Shown: positions 1 to 7,691 of the stretch, one piece after another | Numbering within the stretch: position 1 is the first letter of the stretch | Layout of the letters: each line of letters opens with the position of its first letter | DNA from: Alphaproteobacteria bacterium | GTDB lineage: Bacteria > Pseudomonadota > Alphaproteobacteria > Micavibrionales > Micavibrionaceae | Direction: 5' to 3' | DNA: 35,815 nt | Assembly: GCA_013215815.1 (NCBI GenBank) | Contig: JABSQP010000021.1 | Span: 1 to 35,815 of the forward strand | Made by a program: the position numbers and the translations under genes | The notes under the pieces: generated by a model | Database searches by the model: none | What the model was told of the DNA's origin: nothing | What the model saw: only the letters and a program-made list of their open reading frames with translations

Positions 1-3000
1 AGAACATCATTACCTTGACCACCATATAAGAAATCTTGTCCCGCCATGCCCATCAGAATATCATCACCATGGTTACCGTATATGTGATCATTATCATCAC
101 CACCAATCAGGTAATCATTTTGCATACCACCAACGATGAGATCCTCACCAGCACCGCCATCGAGGTTGTCATCCCCTGTACCGCCATGAAGCCAATCATT
201 ACCACCGTTGCCATTAATGGTATCATCACCAGCGCCCCCAACAAGAATATCATCTTGCTCACTACCTTCGATAACATCATCACCTGCACCCGCGTTCACA
301 TATGAAATCGACGGACCGTCAACAATCACTTCAATAATGTCATTACCATCGGTGCCTTCAATACGAACAATTTCGTATCCAGGCCCAATAACATGGTGAA
401 CAACAGTTTCCTCACCTGTAACAGGGTCAGTAAGAACGATGTTATCGCCCTGAATATCAGGGATTAGCGATGGATCTGCACCTTGCGCAAGCAGAATTTC
501 ACTCCAACCACCATCAAGATCTTTATCATGCGGTAAATGCAATTCAAGCTCAGCTGCACGCTGTAAAATCGCCGCCCAGCTTTGCGCTAATTCGCTTTCA
601 GGTTCGTTCATCATAAGCGCAAGAATAGCTGTCGGATTAGCAAGATAATTTTGGAAAGCTTCTGCGACCTCTAAGTCCTCTTTCAATTCAAAGAGATTAT
701 CTGCATCCGTATTATGCCATGCACGCATAATCACGGCATGCCCGCCAACCAAATCAAATTCAGACATAAGCTTGTATGAAGCATGATAGATAGCATCAAC
801 GGCCGTACTAAACACTTTATACTGTCCTTCGATAGCAACAAAATACTCATCACCATCATAGCCAATTTCAATACCAGGTGCTTTGGCACCAGACCTGATC
901 TTACCTTGCGTAATTTCAAGAACACTGTTCACACCATTGATTACCTGTTGAAGCATGCTACGTGCGATAGAGGCGTCTCCCCCATCATCTGTGCCCCACG
1001 AGCCAATTTTATAAAGCTGTGTATCAGAATCGTATCCACCGCGCGCACCCGCCCACGGCTCATCCTCTCCACCAAACACGTTACCCAAGAAAGTCCCTGC
1101 AACATTGCCAATAAATGCACCGATAGCTACTCCGAGTGGCCCACCGGCCCATCCTAGATTAGCGAAAGCTGTAGCAATACCACTTGACGCCCATAAAGAT
1201 CCTGTAGCAATAGCTGTTCCTATTGCAGACCCCGCCGAACCAAAAATTGCAGCAATCTCGCTTTCTGGCTCGACCACTTCTCCAGCTAAGCTATTACCTG
1301 CATACGCCGCGAGAGCATTAACCACTTGATACTGGACATAATCACCAACAGTCTCTACGCCTTCTGGAACAGTAATCCCGTCAGGTAATGAATCACTAAA
1401 GTTAAGCCCTCCCGAAAGAATGCCTGTGTAGACACCTGTATCAAGACCATTAAACAAAAGGCCAAAAGTTTCGTTAACAACACCTGTTGTAATTGTACCT
1501 GCAGCAACATCAAAGACTTCACCGCCGACACCATCAATTCCAATAACATCGCCAAGCTCTTCCACAAGCTTACTACTGATAACTGAAACAACACTACTTT
1601 GTAGGTTCACCAAAAGATCATCAATAATATCGGCACGTGGCATATTCGGATTTGATCCATCAACACCAAAAATAGGATCAAAAACAGATTCAGCTAATGT
1701 ATTTCCAGCCGCAAGAAAGTCTAATACCTCACCAGCATTCGTGCCGAGTGTTCTTATTATAGCGCCAGAGATAATATCGTGAGCAAGCTCACCATTTTCA
1801 AGTTGTTGCCCAATAACATCGGCAATAATACCGGTCGTTGCACCGTAATCGAAATTTTCAGGATACGATATCTGTATAGGCTCTCCGTGATAGAGCTGAT
1901 TCACCAATCCATCTATAAGTGTTATTTGTGCCGTGTTCGTACGCCCATCTTCACCTACTGTTTCAACAACGCGCTGTTGAAAACTGCCTTCGCCATATCT
2001 TGTAAAATAAACTTGATCTTGACCATTATAGGTTATCTTTTCGGCAAATCCTCCATATGCATTAGGAACCGCCTGGAGAATAGCACCATCTAACTCATAA
2101 AAACCTAGATCACCATTATAGCTCCCCTCATTTACAACTCTTTTATAGAGCTCAAGAGAAGCGTCAATTTGTGCTGATTTTGGTCCATTTTGTATGGCAT
2201 GCACAAGAGAACTGACACTCAATATATCCGCCCCACTTCCTAATCCATCACCTTCTAAGTAAGCTGATACAAGAAGGTCAGAACTAATAGTTTCACTCAC
2301 AGTTATAATTTCAGTTTTTGGAGCAGTCTCCTCTAATGCTAACTCACCTGTTTCTAAAAGCTCCAAGATTTTTTCCTGAACGCCTAATGGCAAATCATTG
2401 AAGGAAGGGTCATTAACAATGTCAGGATTGCTCTGAATCTGCTCCAGAGCCGCTGCTTTTTCTTCTAAAAGTTCTCTAACCCTTATTTCTTCAACAAGTC
2501 GTTTCTCATTCCCATCAAGACCTTCTAGATTATCAAAACTCTCAAAGTTTCTTGAAATAGTATTGCCTTGTTGATCTTTGTAGAAAAATGCTTTTGATCC
2601 ATCAGGATTATTACGAAGTCCATAAATGTTTCCATCACTATACTCTAAGAACGTAATGTCAGATCCTGTACTACTATCAATCTTAGTGATCGTTTCATAA
2701 AAACTGATGGTATCGCCGTTTTCTACAGTAGCTATAGATATTAATGCAGGAGAGTTATTCACTTCATTATAATTCTGAGTAATCACTTGCTGATAAAAAT
2801 CTCTATTATGATAAGCAAGACCTGCCCAAGACTCTACAGCAAAACTAGATATTGCCGTCACTGGCCCAAACACCACAAGGGCATCGAAAAAGTCGACATC
2901 ATACTCTGTTTGGTTGGCGATAAATGAGTAAATATTTCCCTTATCAGATTGTAGAACCAAGTCGTTTAAATCTACTGTTTGGTAATTAATTTCTGCTATT

Positions 3001-3545
3001 TGTTCATTATGTTGACCTACAGAGTCTCGTGGATCGTTTATTACCGTAATTCTGCTTTTATCATATGCTGCAACTTGACTTGCATAACTTGTATTAGCCA
3101 AGTCATTCAACGCATTATTTGCGCCGGGGGAAGCTATGGCGATAACATCTAGACCTCTCGTCATTCCAACAACTTGGGCTAAATACCCTCCCAAACTATG
3201 CCCCGTTGTGGCTGTCACAGCCACATTCTGATTAGGATCATTAAGATAATTTGACAAGAATTGTTGAGCTGAAGTGTATTGTTGCCCACCTAGTCCACCG
3301 AAAGCAATACTCGCATTAGCATTAAGAAAATCATTAGTATCAATTGGATCTATTTCGGTTCCCCTGTTAACCAAAATACCGTCCCCAGTGTATGTGTCAT
3401 GAATAACGGCTCCATAATATCCTGATGCCGGATCATCAATTACATCTTTAACTACAAATCTACCCGCATCGCCAAATGAATCGCCTTTCGCAAAATCGGA
3501 ATAAAGTACATTTGATAAATATGCAGCAACATCGTTTGTAGTCAT
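1..3545 (-). CDS. RTX-repeat secreted protein with N-terminal lipase-like domain (partial, C-terminus off window)
   Basis: The reading frame is open from an ATG at 3545 to the left edge (at least 1181 codons); spot checks along its length found no stop. The start is fixed by a strong Shine-Dalgarno (GGGAG, 7 nt upstream) and directly follows the upstream lipoprotein stop. Residues 115-120 read GHSLGG, the nucleophile elbow of alpha/beta-hydrolase lipases (Ser117), with plausible Asp171/Asp174 and His179 downstream. Residues about 750-830 form a glycine-rich hydrophobic zipper. From about residue 1084 to the edge there are 11 consecutive calcium-binding nonapeptides of the GGxGxDxLx type. Such proteins are normally exported by type I secretion and fold on binding calcium outside the cell. 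No ABC exporter genes are in view. The likely role is a secreted lipase, toxin or surface protein; the substrate is unknown. The architecture is certain, the enzymatic activity inferred. Confidence 0.88.
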   Translation of the reverse strand, partial: MTTNDVAAYLSNVLYSDFAKGDSFGDAGRFVVKDVIDDPASGYYGAVIHDTYTGDGILVNRGTEIDPIDTNDFLNANASIAFGGLGGQQYTSAQQFLSNYLNDPNQNVAVTATTGHSLGGYLAQVVGMTRGLDVIAIASPGANNALNDLANTSYASQVAAYDKSRITVINDPRDSVGQHNEQIAEINYQTVDLNDLVLQSDKGNIYSFIANQTEYDVDFFDALVVFGPVTAISSFAVESWAGLAYHNRDFYQQVITQNYNEVNNSPALISIATVENGDTISFYETITKIDSSTGSDITFLEYSDGNIYGLRNNPDGSKAFFYKDQQGNTISRNFESFDNLEGLDGNEKRLVEEIRVRELLEEKAAALEQIQSNPDIVNDPSFNDLPLGVQEKILELLETGELALEETAPKTEIITVSETISSDLLVSAYLEGDGLGSGADILSVSSLVHAIQNGPKSAQIDASLELYKRVVNEGSYNGDLGFYELDGAILQAVPNAYGGFAEKITYNGQDQVYFTRYGEGSFQQRVVETVGEDGRTNTAQITLIDGLVNQLYHGEPIQISYPENFDYGATTGIIADVIGQQLENGELAHDIISGAIIRTLGTNAGEVLDFLAAGNTLAESVFDPIFGVDGSNPNMPRADIIDDLLVNLQSSVVSVISSKLVEELGDVIGIDGVGGEVFDVAAGTITTGVVNETFGLLFNGLDTGVYTGILSGGLNFSDSLPDGITVPEGVETVGDYVQYQVVNALAAYAGNSLAGEVVEPESEIAAIFGSAGSAIGTAIATGSLWASSGIATAFANLGWAGGPLGVAIGAFIGNVAGTFLGNVFGGEDEPWAGARGGYDSDTQLYKIGSWGTDDGGDASIARSMLQQVINGVNSVLEITQGKIRSGAKAPGIEIGYDGDEYFVAIEGQYKVFSTAVDAIYHASYKLMSEFDLVGGHAVIMRAWHNTDADNLFELKEDLEVAEAFQNYLANPTAILALMMNEPESELAQSWAAILQRAAELELHLPHDKDLDGGWSEILLAQGADPSLIPDIQGDNIVLTDPVTGEETVVHHVIGPGYEIVRIEGTDGNDIIEVIVDGPSISYVNAGAGDDVIEGSEQDDILVGGAGDDTINGNGGNDWLHGGTGDDNLDGGAGEDLIVGGMQNDYLIGGDDNDHIYGNHGDDILMGMAGQDFLYGGQGNDV

Positions 3546-4337
3546 TTATTTTCTCCCTATTGTTACGTCTTGAAATATTTTTGAAATCAATTCATGTGGA
3601 ATATTTATGAAAAAATGGGAGTTATAAAAATCATCCCCTCGCGGCTTTTGCGAACTGCTATCACTCCCGTAAGGTGTTTCATATCTGCCCCAAACTGAGG
3701 CTTTACCTACCCATAGCGCATATCCATTTGGAAAATACTCAGGATGAAGAGATACCAACCTGCATTGTTGATTTGCAGTTATGTAGTCATAACCGCTCAA
3801 AACATTCTCAGAATACATAGCAAAGGTCGATGCTCTAAACCCTCTTTTCTCAAGCTGATAATCTCTAGATGCTGAATGAAAGACTGTTGTCGCTTTCAAA
3901 CTGGCGTCAAGTTCATTCAAATCAATAAAATTGGCAACTTTTCTATTTTGAGGAAACTCAATTACTTTAGCCTCCCCAAGATTCACGAACGAGATATCAT
4001 GCGGCTTTTTGACAAGTATATTCACTAAACACGCAACTGTACCGGTCCCATAATTTTGAACATCCATCTCCATATAATCAATACCTGGCGATAGATCATA
4101 AGAGATGTTTTCGCGCGAAAGGTTATATTTTTTTGCAAACTCATTTGTATAAACGGCATGAGATCGTCCAATAGGAGGATGAGGAAACAAACAATCTAAG
4201 TGCTCTTCTGGAGTATCCCATTTCTTATTTGCACAAGCCTTTTCAGTAATAAATTCTTTCTCTAGGCAACCACCAAGAGAGAGTATTGCCAAAAGGCAAA
4301 TAAGAGGTATACGCATCGCTTTTCGTTCCTGTTTCAT
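3546..4337 (-). CDS. putative lipoprotein upstream of the RTX lipase
   Basis: This 263-aa protein has a lipoprotein signal: a positive N-terminus, a hydrophobic run at 9-21 and a lipobox ending LGGC with the acylated Cys at residue 24. The body has several cysteines and aromatic stretches but no family I recognise. Translation may instead begin at the ATG at 4316 (residue 8), which has AGGA 10 nt upstream and gives a more compact signal peptide. Its stop codon abuts the ATG of the RTX gene with no gap, so the two are almost certainly co-transcribed and perhaps translationally coupled. A lipoprotein paired with a lipase-like toxin recalls immunity or accessory lipoproteins, but that is inference only. 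Confidence 0.75.
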   Translation of the reverse strand: MKQERKAMRIPLICLLAILSLGGCLEKEFITEKACANKKWDTPEEHLDCLFPHPPIGRSHAVYTNEFAKKYNLSRENISYDLSPGIDYMEMDVQNYGTGTVACLVNILVKKPHDISFVNLGEAKVIEFPQNRKVANFIDLNELDASLKATTVFHSASRDYQLEKRGFRASTFAMYSENVLSGYDYITANQQCRLVSLHPEYFPNGYALWVGKASVWGRYETPYGSDSSSQKPRGDDFYNSHFFINIPHELISKIFQDVTIGRK

Positions 4338-4455
4338 TGTTGTGATATGCCTCTACCTAAGCTCAAAATTTCTCAATAAACAATCTTGTAAATAAACTTT
4401 ATCTGTGGCCTTATACTTAGCTGTAATCCCTTACACACCCACTTCGCACTTTGGT

Positions 4456-4504
4456 AAAAAGAGAGCCTGCTTTGTACTCACTCGTACAAAACAAACCCTC
4501 TTTT
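4456..4504 (-). terminator. nested inverted repeat, candidate terminator of the xre transcript
   Basis: Inner arms TTTGTAC (4471-4477) and GTACAAA (4484-4490) enclose a 6-nt loop. Outer arms AAAAGAG (4457-4463) and CTCTTTT (4498-4504) lie symmetrically around unpaired 7-nt segments. Read on the minus strand, the outer arm runs into five T residues, which suits a rho-independent terminator for the leftward Xre gene. The stem is AT-rich, so the call is tentative. Confidence 0.4.
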
Positions 4505-4612
4505 CATCTGTGCGTGGGGAAACTGTTTTTCTGCCGTTTGTCTTGTTCATAGTTAAACTTCACAATGAACAAAAACGTAGATCAATAAAAAATCGATGAA
4601 ACAGCTTATATT

Positions 4613-4672
4613 TCAACTACCAGCGTATAAAATTCATTTTCTCTACAACTGCTGGCGTAAATTTGTAGTTGA
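4613..4672. repeat. inverted repeat just beyond the xre stop codon
   Basis: TCAACTAC (4613-4620) is complementary to GTAGTTGA (4665-4672), and a second internal pair CCAGC/GCTGG lies between them. It begins about 17 bp beyond the xre stop codon. It could be an RNA hairpin at the 3' end of the xre transcript or a protein-binding site; the sequence does not decide. Confidence 0.4.
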
Positions 4673-4688
4673 GATGCGTTGTATTTTC

Positions 4689-5045
4689 TCAACCTTTTTT
4701 AATGCGCGCATTAATTGCTTTTGTTAAATGATAAACGCCTTGGCGAATATCTCTTGGCAATTCAATAATCTCTGCCGCAACATTCATAACGACTTTATCG
4801 TAATTTTGATTAGCGTTTTTAACTTCGCTTTCTCCGTAGAAATAACCAACAGGAACACCAAGTATTAATGCGCATCGCATCAACCGTTCCGGTGTCATCT
4901 TATTCTCTCCTGTTTCATATTTATGAATCTGTTGGCCCCTTACGCCAATGCATGATCCCAAATACTCCTGTGAAACCTGTTTGCTCTGGCGCAAGATCAT
5001 CAGGCGGCGCCCTAGAGCCATATTAAAATCTTCTTTTTTGTTCAT
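4689..5045 (-). CDS. Xre-family HTH transcriptional regulator
   Basis: A 118-aa single-domain regulator. Residues about 11-69 form a Cro/C1-type helix-turn-helix: a leading LGRRLMILRQ helix, the SQEYLG recognition region, the GQQIHKYETGENKMT turn, and a closing LGVPVGYFY helix. The remaining tail is a short helical extension typical of small Xre repressors. Such proteins bind operator DNA as dimers and often control a neighbouring mobile element. It reads leftward, 23 bp downstream of a small lysine-rich ORF on the same strand, so the two probably share a promoter in the AT-rich divergent gap at 5318-5434. Family is clear; the regulated target is unknown. Confidence 0.9.
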   Translation of the reverse strand: MNKKEDFNMALGRRLMILRQSKQVSQEYLGSCIGVRGQQIHKYETGENKMTPERLMRCALILGVPVGYFYGESEVKNANQNYDKVVMNVAAEIIELPRDIRQGVYHLTKAINARIKKG

Positions 5046-5068
5046 TCTTCCTACCCCCGGTAAATAAT

Positions 5069-5317
5069 TTACGCTGTATAACCTTCGTATTTATATGCTC
5101 TCGCATTTGTTAACTGAGCGCGGTAAGCCATATCCATCAGCGTTGCTTTCGCCATGAGCTGCTTAAAGCGTTTAATATTAACGCGCGCTTTCTCTTTTTC
5201 TGCATATGCCGCCTCATACACCTCTTTCACGTCAAAAAAGCTAATTTCAGCATGATTGTCATTTTTGGCTCTTAGAACCTTAATCGTCTTCTTTCCCAGT
5301 CTTTTTAGTCCAAACAT
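5069..5317 (-). CDS. small basic hypothetical protein
   Basis: An 82-aa, lysine- and alanine-rich, mostly helical protein (the central part around YEAAYAEKEKARVNIKRF looks like an amphipathic or coiled-coil helix). No family recognised. The frame extends to an ATG at 5347, but the internal ATG at 5317 has an AAGGGG Shine-Dalgarno 7 nt upstream and the outer one has none, so I chose the inner. It precedes the Xre gene in what is probably a two-gene operon, divergent from the HTH/TrmB-like regulator at 5435. Confidence 0.6.
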   Translation of the reverse strand: MFGLKRLGKKTIKVLRAKNDNHAEISFFDVKEVYEAAYAEKEKARVNIKRFKQLMAKATLMDMAYRAQLTNARAYKYEGYTA

Positions 5318-5434
5318 AGTGTTACCCCTTACTATTTGTTTTTTCATAATCGCTAATTAATGAAGATTTTTATAGACAAAAGGTTAATTAAAAGTTAAAA
5401 AATATAAAAATAACAATATAAATACAAAAATAAC

Positions 5435-6079
5435 ATGATAACAATCCGCCAAATTGACGCAGCCCTAGCACTTTTAAGTATGAGCAGAACCACTCTTGCA
5501 GAAGATTTAAGCATCAAAACAAGCACAATTAACGCAAACCTTAATGGTCGTTCAGCTATACCAAGCGGCAGGTTAGAGCTTATTCAGAAGTATCTAGAGC
5601 GCCAAGGAATCGTATTTTCTATGGATGGTGACGATGGAGTTAAAAGAGCTACAGGGCTCAACCAAATTACGCTCGAAGGACAAGAGGGCGTTAGAGAATT
5701 TTTTAATGATGTCTATGAAACAACTAAAGCAACAAATAGAGAAATCTTAATATTTAACGGCCTACCTAGTGAACTCATCAATTCTGCTGGAGAAGAGTGG
5801 TATAAAAGCCATGCTGCTCGAATGCAAAAACTAAATGTTGTTTCCAAGAACATCTTAAAAGAGGGGGAACTGAACCTAATTGGTAAAAAGTTTGCCTCTT
5901 ACAAATGGATACCTAAAGAAATGTTTAGAGATAAAATGATTTACGTGTATGGAAATAAATTTGCGTTTATGAGCTTTGATCCTGATGCGTTGATAAAAAT
6001 CACAGAAGAAGCAGATATAGCCGACAGCCTGCGCCTTTTAATTGACTTGGCATGGGAAAATGTAGCGCGAGACGTATGA
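5435..6079 (+). CDS. HTH regulator with TrmB-like C-terminal sensor domain
   Basis: A 214-aa protein. Residues 1-60 look like a compact helix-turn-helix: TTLAEDLSIKTSTINANLNG resembles the second and third helices of an Xre-type domain. Residues about 82-210 resemble the C-terminal effector domain of TrmB-type regulators: an IFNGLPSEL strand-turn, a long variable middle, then MIYVYGNKFAFMSF followed by an acidic helix ending DLAWENVA. In TrmB-type proteins that domain sits behind a winged helix, so an Xre-like front end is uncommon. Its last bases overlap the acetyltransferase start (ATGA), implying translational coupling. It lies divergently to the Xre-containing pair. The N-terminal HTH is fairly secure, the TrmB relationship is inferred from local motifs. 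Confidence 0.65.
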   Translation: MITIRQIDAALALLSMSRTTLAEDLSIKTSTINANLNGRSAIPSGRLELIQKYLERQGIVFSMDGDDGVKRATGLNQITLEGQEGVREFFNDVYETTKATNREILIFNGLPSELINSAGEEWYKSHAARMQKLNVVSKNILKEGELNLIGKKFASYKWIPKEMFRDKMIYVYGNKFAFMSFDPDALIKITEEADIADSLRLLIDLAWENVARDV

Positions 6080-6672
6080 TGGACCCGTTCTATACTTTAA
6101 GACACCTGCTAATCTCAAAAGATGATTATAATTCACAGTCTAAAGCATCACAAAACAATGATGGTTTAGGAGTAGTCGAAATAGAACCCAACGCAAAAAC
6201 TGTTCGTTACTGGGTAGAACAAGTAGGCGCGCCTTACGGATGGCACGAGCGCGAACAATACACCTTAGAAGCTATCGAAGAACTGCTTACGACTTCAGGC
6301 ATTAGGTTATTCATGTTACAAAAAGATGGCTGCCCTATTGGTTACTGCCTCACCCACGACGAAACAGAAAGTAACCTTAGGCCACATTTCACCAAAGCAG
6401 GACATAATATAGAGCCCGACTCTAATATATCGAGGATTGAAGGCTTTGGTTTAGCAGCAAATAAAACAAACAAAGATCTTGGTAATTTCTACATCCAAGC
6501 AATGTTTAAAATCTTATTTAAGCATAGTGGTGCAGATTATGTTTATCTCACATCTCGCAGCACAAACCATCCGGGCGTAATACCTTTTTACAAAAACAAC
6601 GGTATGCAGGTTATAGATCAAGAACAAAAGCGTGAAGATCGCCCTAACGTAAACATGCCACAAGTTGCTTAA
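6076..6672 (+). CDS. GNAT-family N-acetyltransferase
   Basis: A 198-aa protein taken from the ATG of the ATGA overlap with the preceding stop; the frame is open further upstream (to 6052), but a coupled start is more natural. The RYWVEQVGAPYGWHEREQYT stretch, a CPIGYC strand, an IEGFGLAANKTNKDLG acetyl-CoA-loop-like region and a closing STNHPGVIPFYKNNGMQVI segment (motif B) are typical of a common GNAT subfamily. GNATs transfer an acetyl group from acetyl-CoA to an amine; the substrate cannot be read from sequence. Coupling to the HTH/TrmB-like regulator suggests the pair is a unit, for example regulated detoxification or a regulatory modification. It ends 20 bp before a convergent gene, with no obvious terminator between. 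Confidence 0.8.
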   Translation: MMDPFYTLRHLLISKDDYNSQSKASQNNDGLGVVEIEPNAKTVRYWVEQVGAPYGWHEREQYTLEAIEELLTTSGIRLFMLQKDGCPIGYCLTHDETESNLRPHFTKAGHNIEPDSNISRIEGFGLAANKTNKDLGNFYIQAMFKILFKHSGADYVYLTSRSTNHPGVIPFYKNNGMQVIDQEQKREDRPNVNMPQVA

Positions 6673-6692
6673 CTTAGAAAATATGTAATCAT

Positions 6693-7100
6693 TCAACAGC
6701 TCTCTTGGACAAGTATTTGATGCAATACTTTATGGGTATCTTTGATCATAGCTCGCATCTCAGTAAAATCTTTAATCTGATTTTCTATTTCTCGGCAAAG
6801 CCTTTTATTATTATCGACGATGCCTTTATCATTCATAATACGAAGTTCTCTATTGAGATGAAACATGTATTGGTTAAATAAACCGCCTAAACGAAGCAAA
6901 TTAGCGTTATGTTTCAAAGCGTCAAAATAGTAACTGCGATCGATTGGCTTTTGACCGTATTTTAAAGTCCACCTGATATACTCACTCAAATTTGGTTGCC
7001 CTTTTCCTGAAAGGAAACCTAAATCGGATGCTTCACTTTCCAATCGATCTTTTTCGTTCCAAGTCATTTTTACGCTAACACGTGCTGTATATCGCGGCAT
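6693..7100 (-). CDS. MobC-like plasmid mobilization / relaxosome accessory protein
   Basis: A 135-aa protein. The first 47 residues resemble a ribbon-helix-helix domain: a beta strand YTARVSVKMTW, an EKDRLESEASDLG helix, then NLSEYIRWTLKYG. A following NANLLRLGGLFNQYMFHLNRE segment (about 65-85) matches the N-L-N-Q core that defines MobC proteins. MobC proteins bind oriT and help the relaxase open the DNA strands. No relaxase gene is in view. The gene lies next to about 400 bp of repeat-containing gene-free DNA and a tRNA remnant, which suits a mobilizable integrated element. Another RHH regulator is possible, so the call is moderate. Confidence 0.6.
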   Translation of the reverse strand: MPRYTARVSVKMTWNEKDRLESEASDLGFLSGKGQPNLSEYIRWTLKYGQKPIDRSYYFDALKHNANLLRLGGLFNQYMFHLNRELRIMNDKGIVDNNKRLCREIENQIKDFTEMRAMIKDTHKVLHQILVQESC

Positions 7101-7224
7101 ATCAATCCATAAAATCGTTTACTACTAAATTTATTTTATCTGGAAAATATTTAAGACGTAGTTTAAAACTCTATTGTCTCCGTTGAAGTGCTAAAAAAAA
7201 ATTGGCCGCAGCAATACACGCGTA

Positions 7225-7316
7225 AACGTTAAGAACCTTATTGTAGTCTATAAAAATATTGAGACTAGTTTAAGCACATAAGAAACCTGAAATTTCGATA
7301 TTTCATTCTTAACGTT
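7225..7316. repeat. 11-bp inverted repeat
   Basis: AACGTTAAGAA at 7225-7235 is perfectly complementary to TTCTTAACGTT at 7306-7316, about 70 bp apart. It lies beside the MobC-like gene, where oriT elements often have inverted repeats. Confidence 0.5.
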
Positions 7317-7369
7317 GGTAAAGGCAGGATAGCTTATTGTCTCACCGTTTCAAAAATCAATGGACTTTG

Positions 7370-7389
7370 TGGGACACTCATGGGACACT
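7370..7389. repeat. 9-bp direct repeats with an 11-bp period
   Basis: TGGGACACT occurs at 7370-7378 and again at 7381-7389, one helical turn apart and about 115 bp before the tRNA remnant. Paired short repeats one turn apart near an att core are typical of integrase or excisionase arm sites. The protein that would bind is not in the window. Confidence 0.5.
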
Positions 7390-7505
7390 AGAGACCAATT
7401 TAAGGCAATGTTGAGCCAAAAAGCTGTTAGCCTAAAATTAACTAAGTTATTGATTTTGCATTAATTTCCTTCTGGTCAGTTTTTGCATGGTTTATTAGGA
7501 ACGAA

Positions 7506-7559
7506 CTTAAAATCCGTTGTCCTTAGGACGTGGGGGTTCAAGTCCCCCCAGCCGCACCA
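7506..7559 (+). other. 3' half of tRNA-Leu(TAA): attachment-site remnant
   Basis: Starting in the anticodon loop (C-TTAAAA, anticodon TAA) the sequence follows a tRNA-Leu: anticodon 3' stem TCCGT, a long variable arm with TCC/GGA pairing, a T-arm GGGGG-TTCAAGT-CCCCC, acceptor strand CAGCCGC, discriminator A and encoded CCA. The 5' half, expected to begin GCGGCTG, is absent; upstream DNA does not pair with the anticodon stem. Tyrosine integrases often cross over in the anticodon loop of tRNA genes, leaving exactly this 3' fragment at the far end of an integrated element. It cannot make a functional tRNA. A run of T follows at 7561. Confidence 0.85.
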
Positions 7560-7615
7560 CTTTTTTCTACCTATTCTCTTTCCGATTTTTTTCAAAAAAC
7601 CGCAAATCTTAATCC

Positions 7616-7635
7616 TTTGTTAACCTTTTGTTAAC
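7616..7635. repeat. 9-bp direct repeats in the promoter region of the 872-aa gene
   Basis: TTTGTTAAC occurs at 7616-7624 and 7627-7635, 11 bp apart, about 57-76 bp before the start codon of the next gene and just before an AT-rich CATAATAT stretch that could serve as a -10 element. It is a plausible operator or activator site; nothing identifies the binding protein. Confidence 0.4.
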
Positions 7636-7691
7636 TAATTTTACATAATATCTGTATTCCAAACACGCATAACTAGAAAGAAATAAATAAC

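Larger units (their letters stand above)
4338..4688. other. gene-free interval with two hairpins
   Basis: About 350 bp between the lipoprotein start and the Xre stop. A 64-codon plus-strand frame exists here but has no family resemblance and overlaps the hairpins, so I do not call it. The interval should contain the promoter of the lipoprotein/RTX operon and the 3' end of the Xre transcript; two separate inverted repeats are listed as their own features. Confidence 0.5.
7101..7505. other. gene-free interval upstream of the MobC-like gene (candidate oriT / recombination region)
   Basis: About 400 bp without a plausible gene. It is AT-rich, contains an 11-bp inverted repeat and a pair of 9-bp direct repeats, and leads into the tRNA-Leu remnant. 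Being adjacent to a MobC-like gene on one side and an attachment site on the other makes it the natural place for oriT or integrase-arm binding sites, but neither is proven. Confidence 0.45.

Noticed and set aside
1-320. Tandem repeats that might be CRISPR or a minisatellite
   Set aside because: They encode RTX calcium-binding nonapeptides in frame; repeat units are degenerate at DNA level.
783-2093. Several 70-125 codon plus-strand frames opposite the RTX gene
   Set aside because: The minus strand has one continuous frame with recognisable domains; these are antisense shadows.
4405-4599. 64-codon plus-strand frame in the gene-free interval
   Set aside because: No Shine-Dalgarno or family match, and it covers the hairpin that better explains the region.
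7101-7505. Remnant of an integrase gene next to the attachment site
   Set aside because: All frames carry many stops and no tyrosine-recombinase motif was seen.
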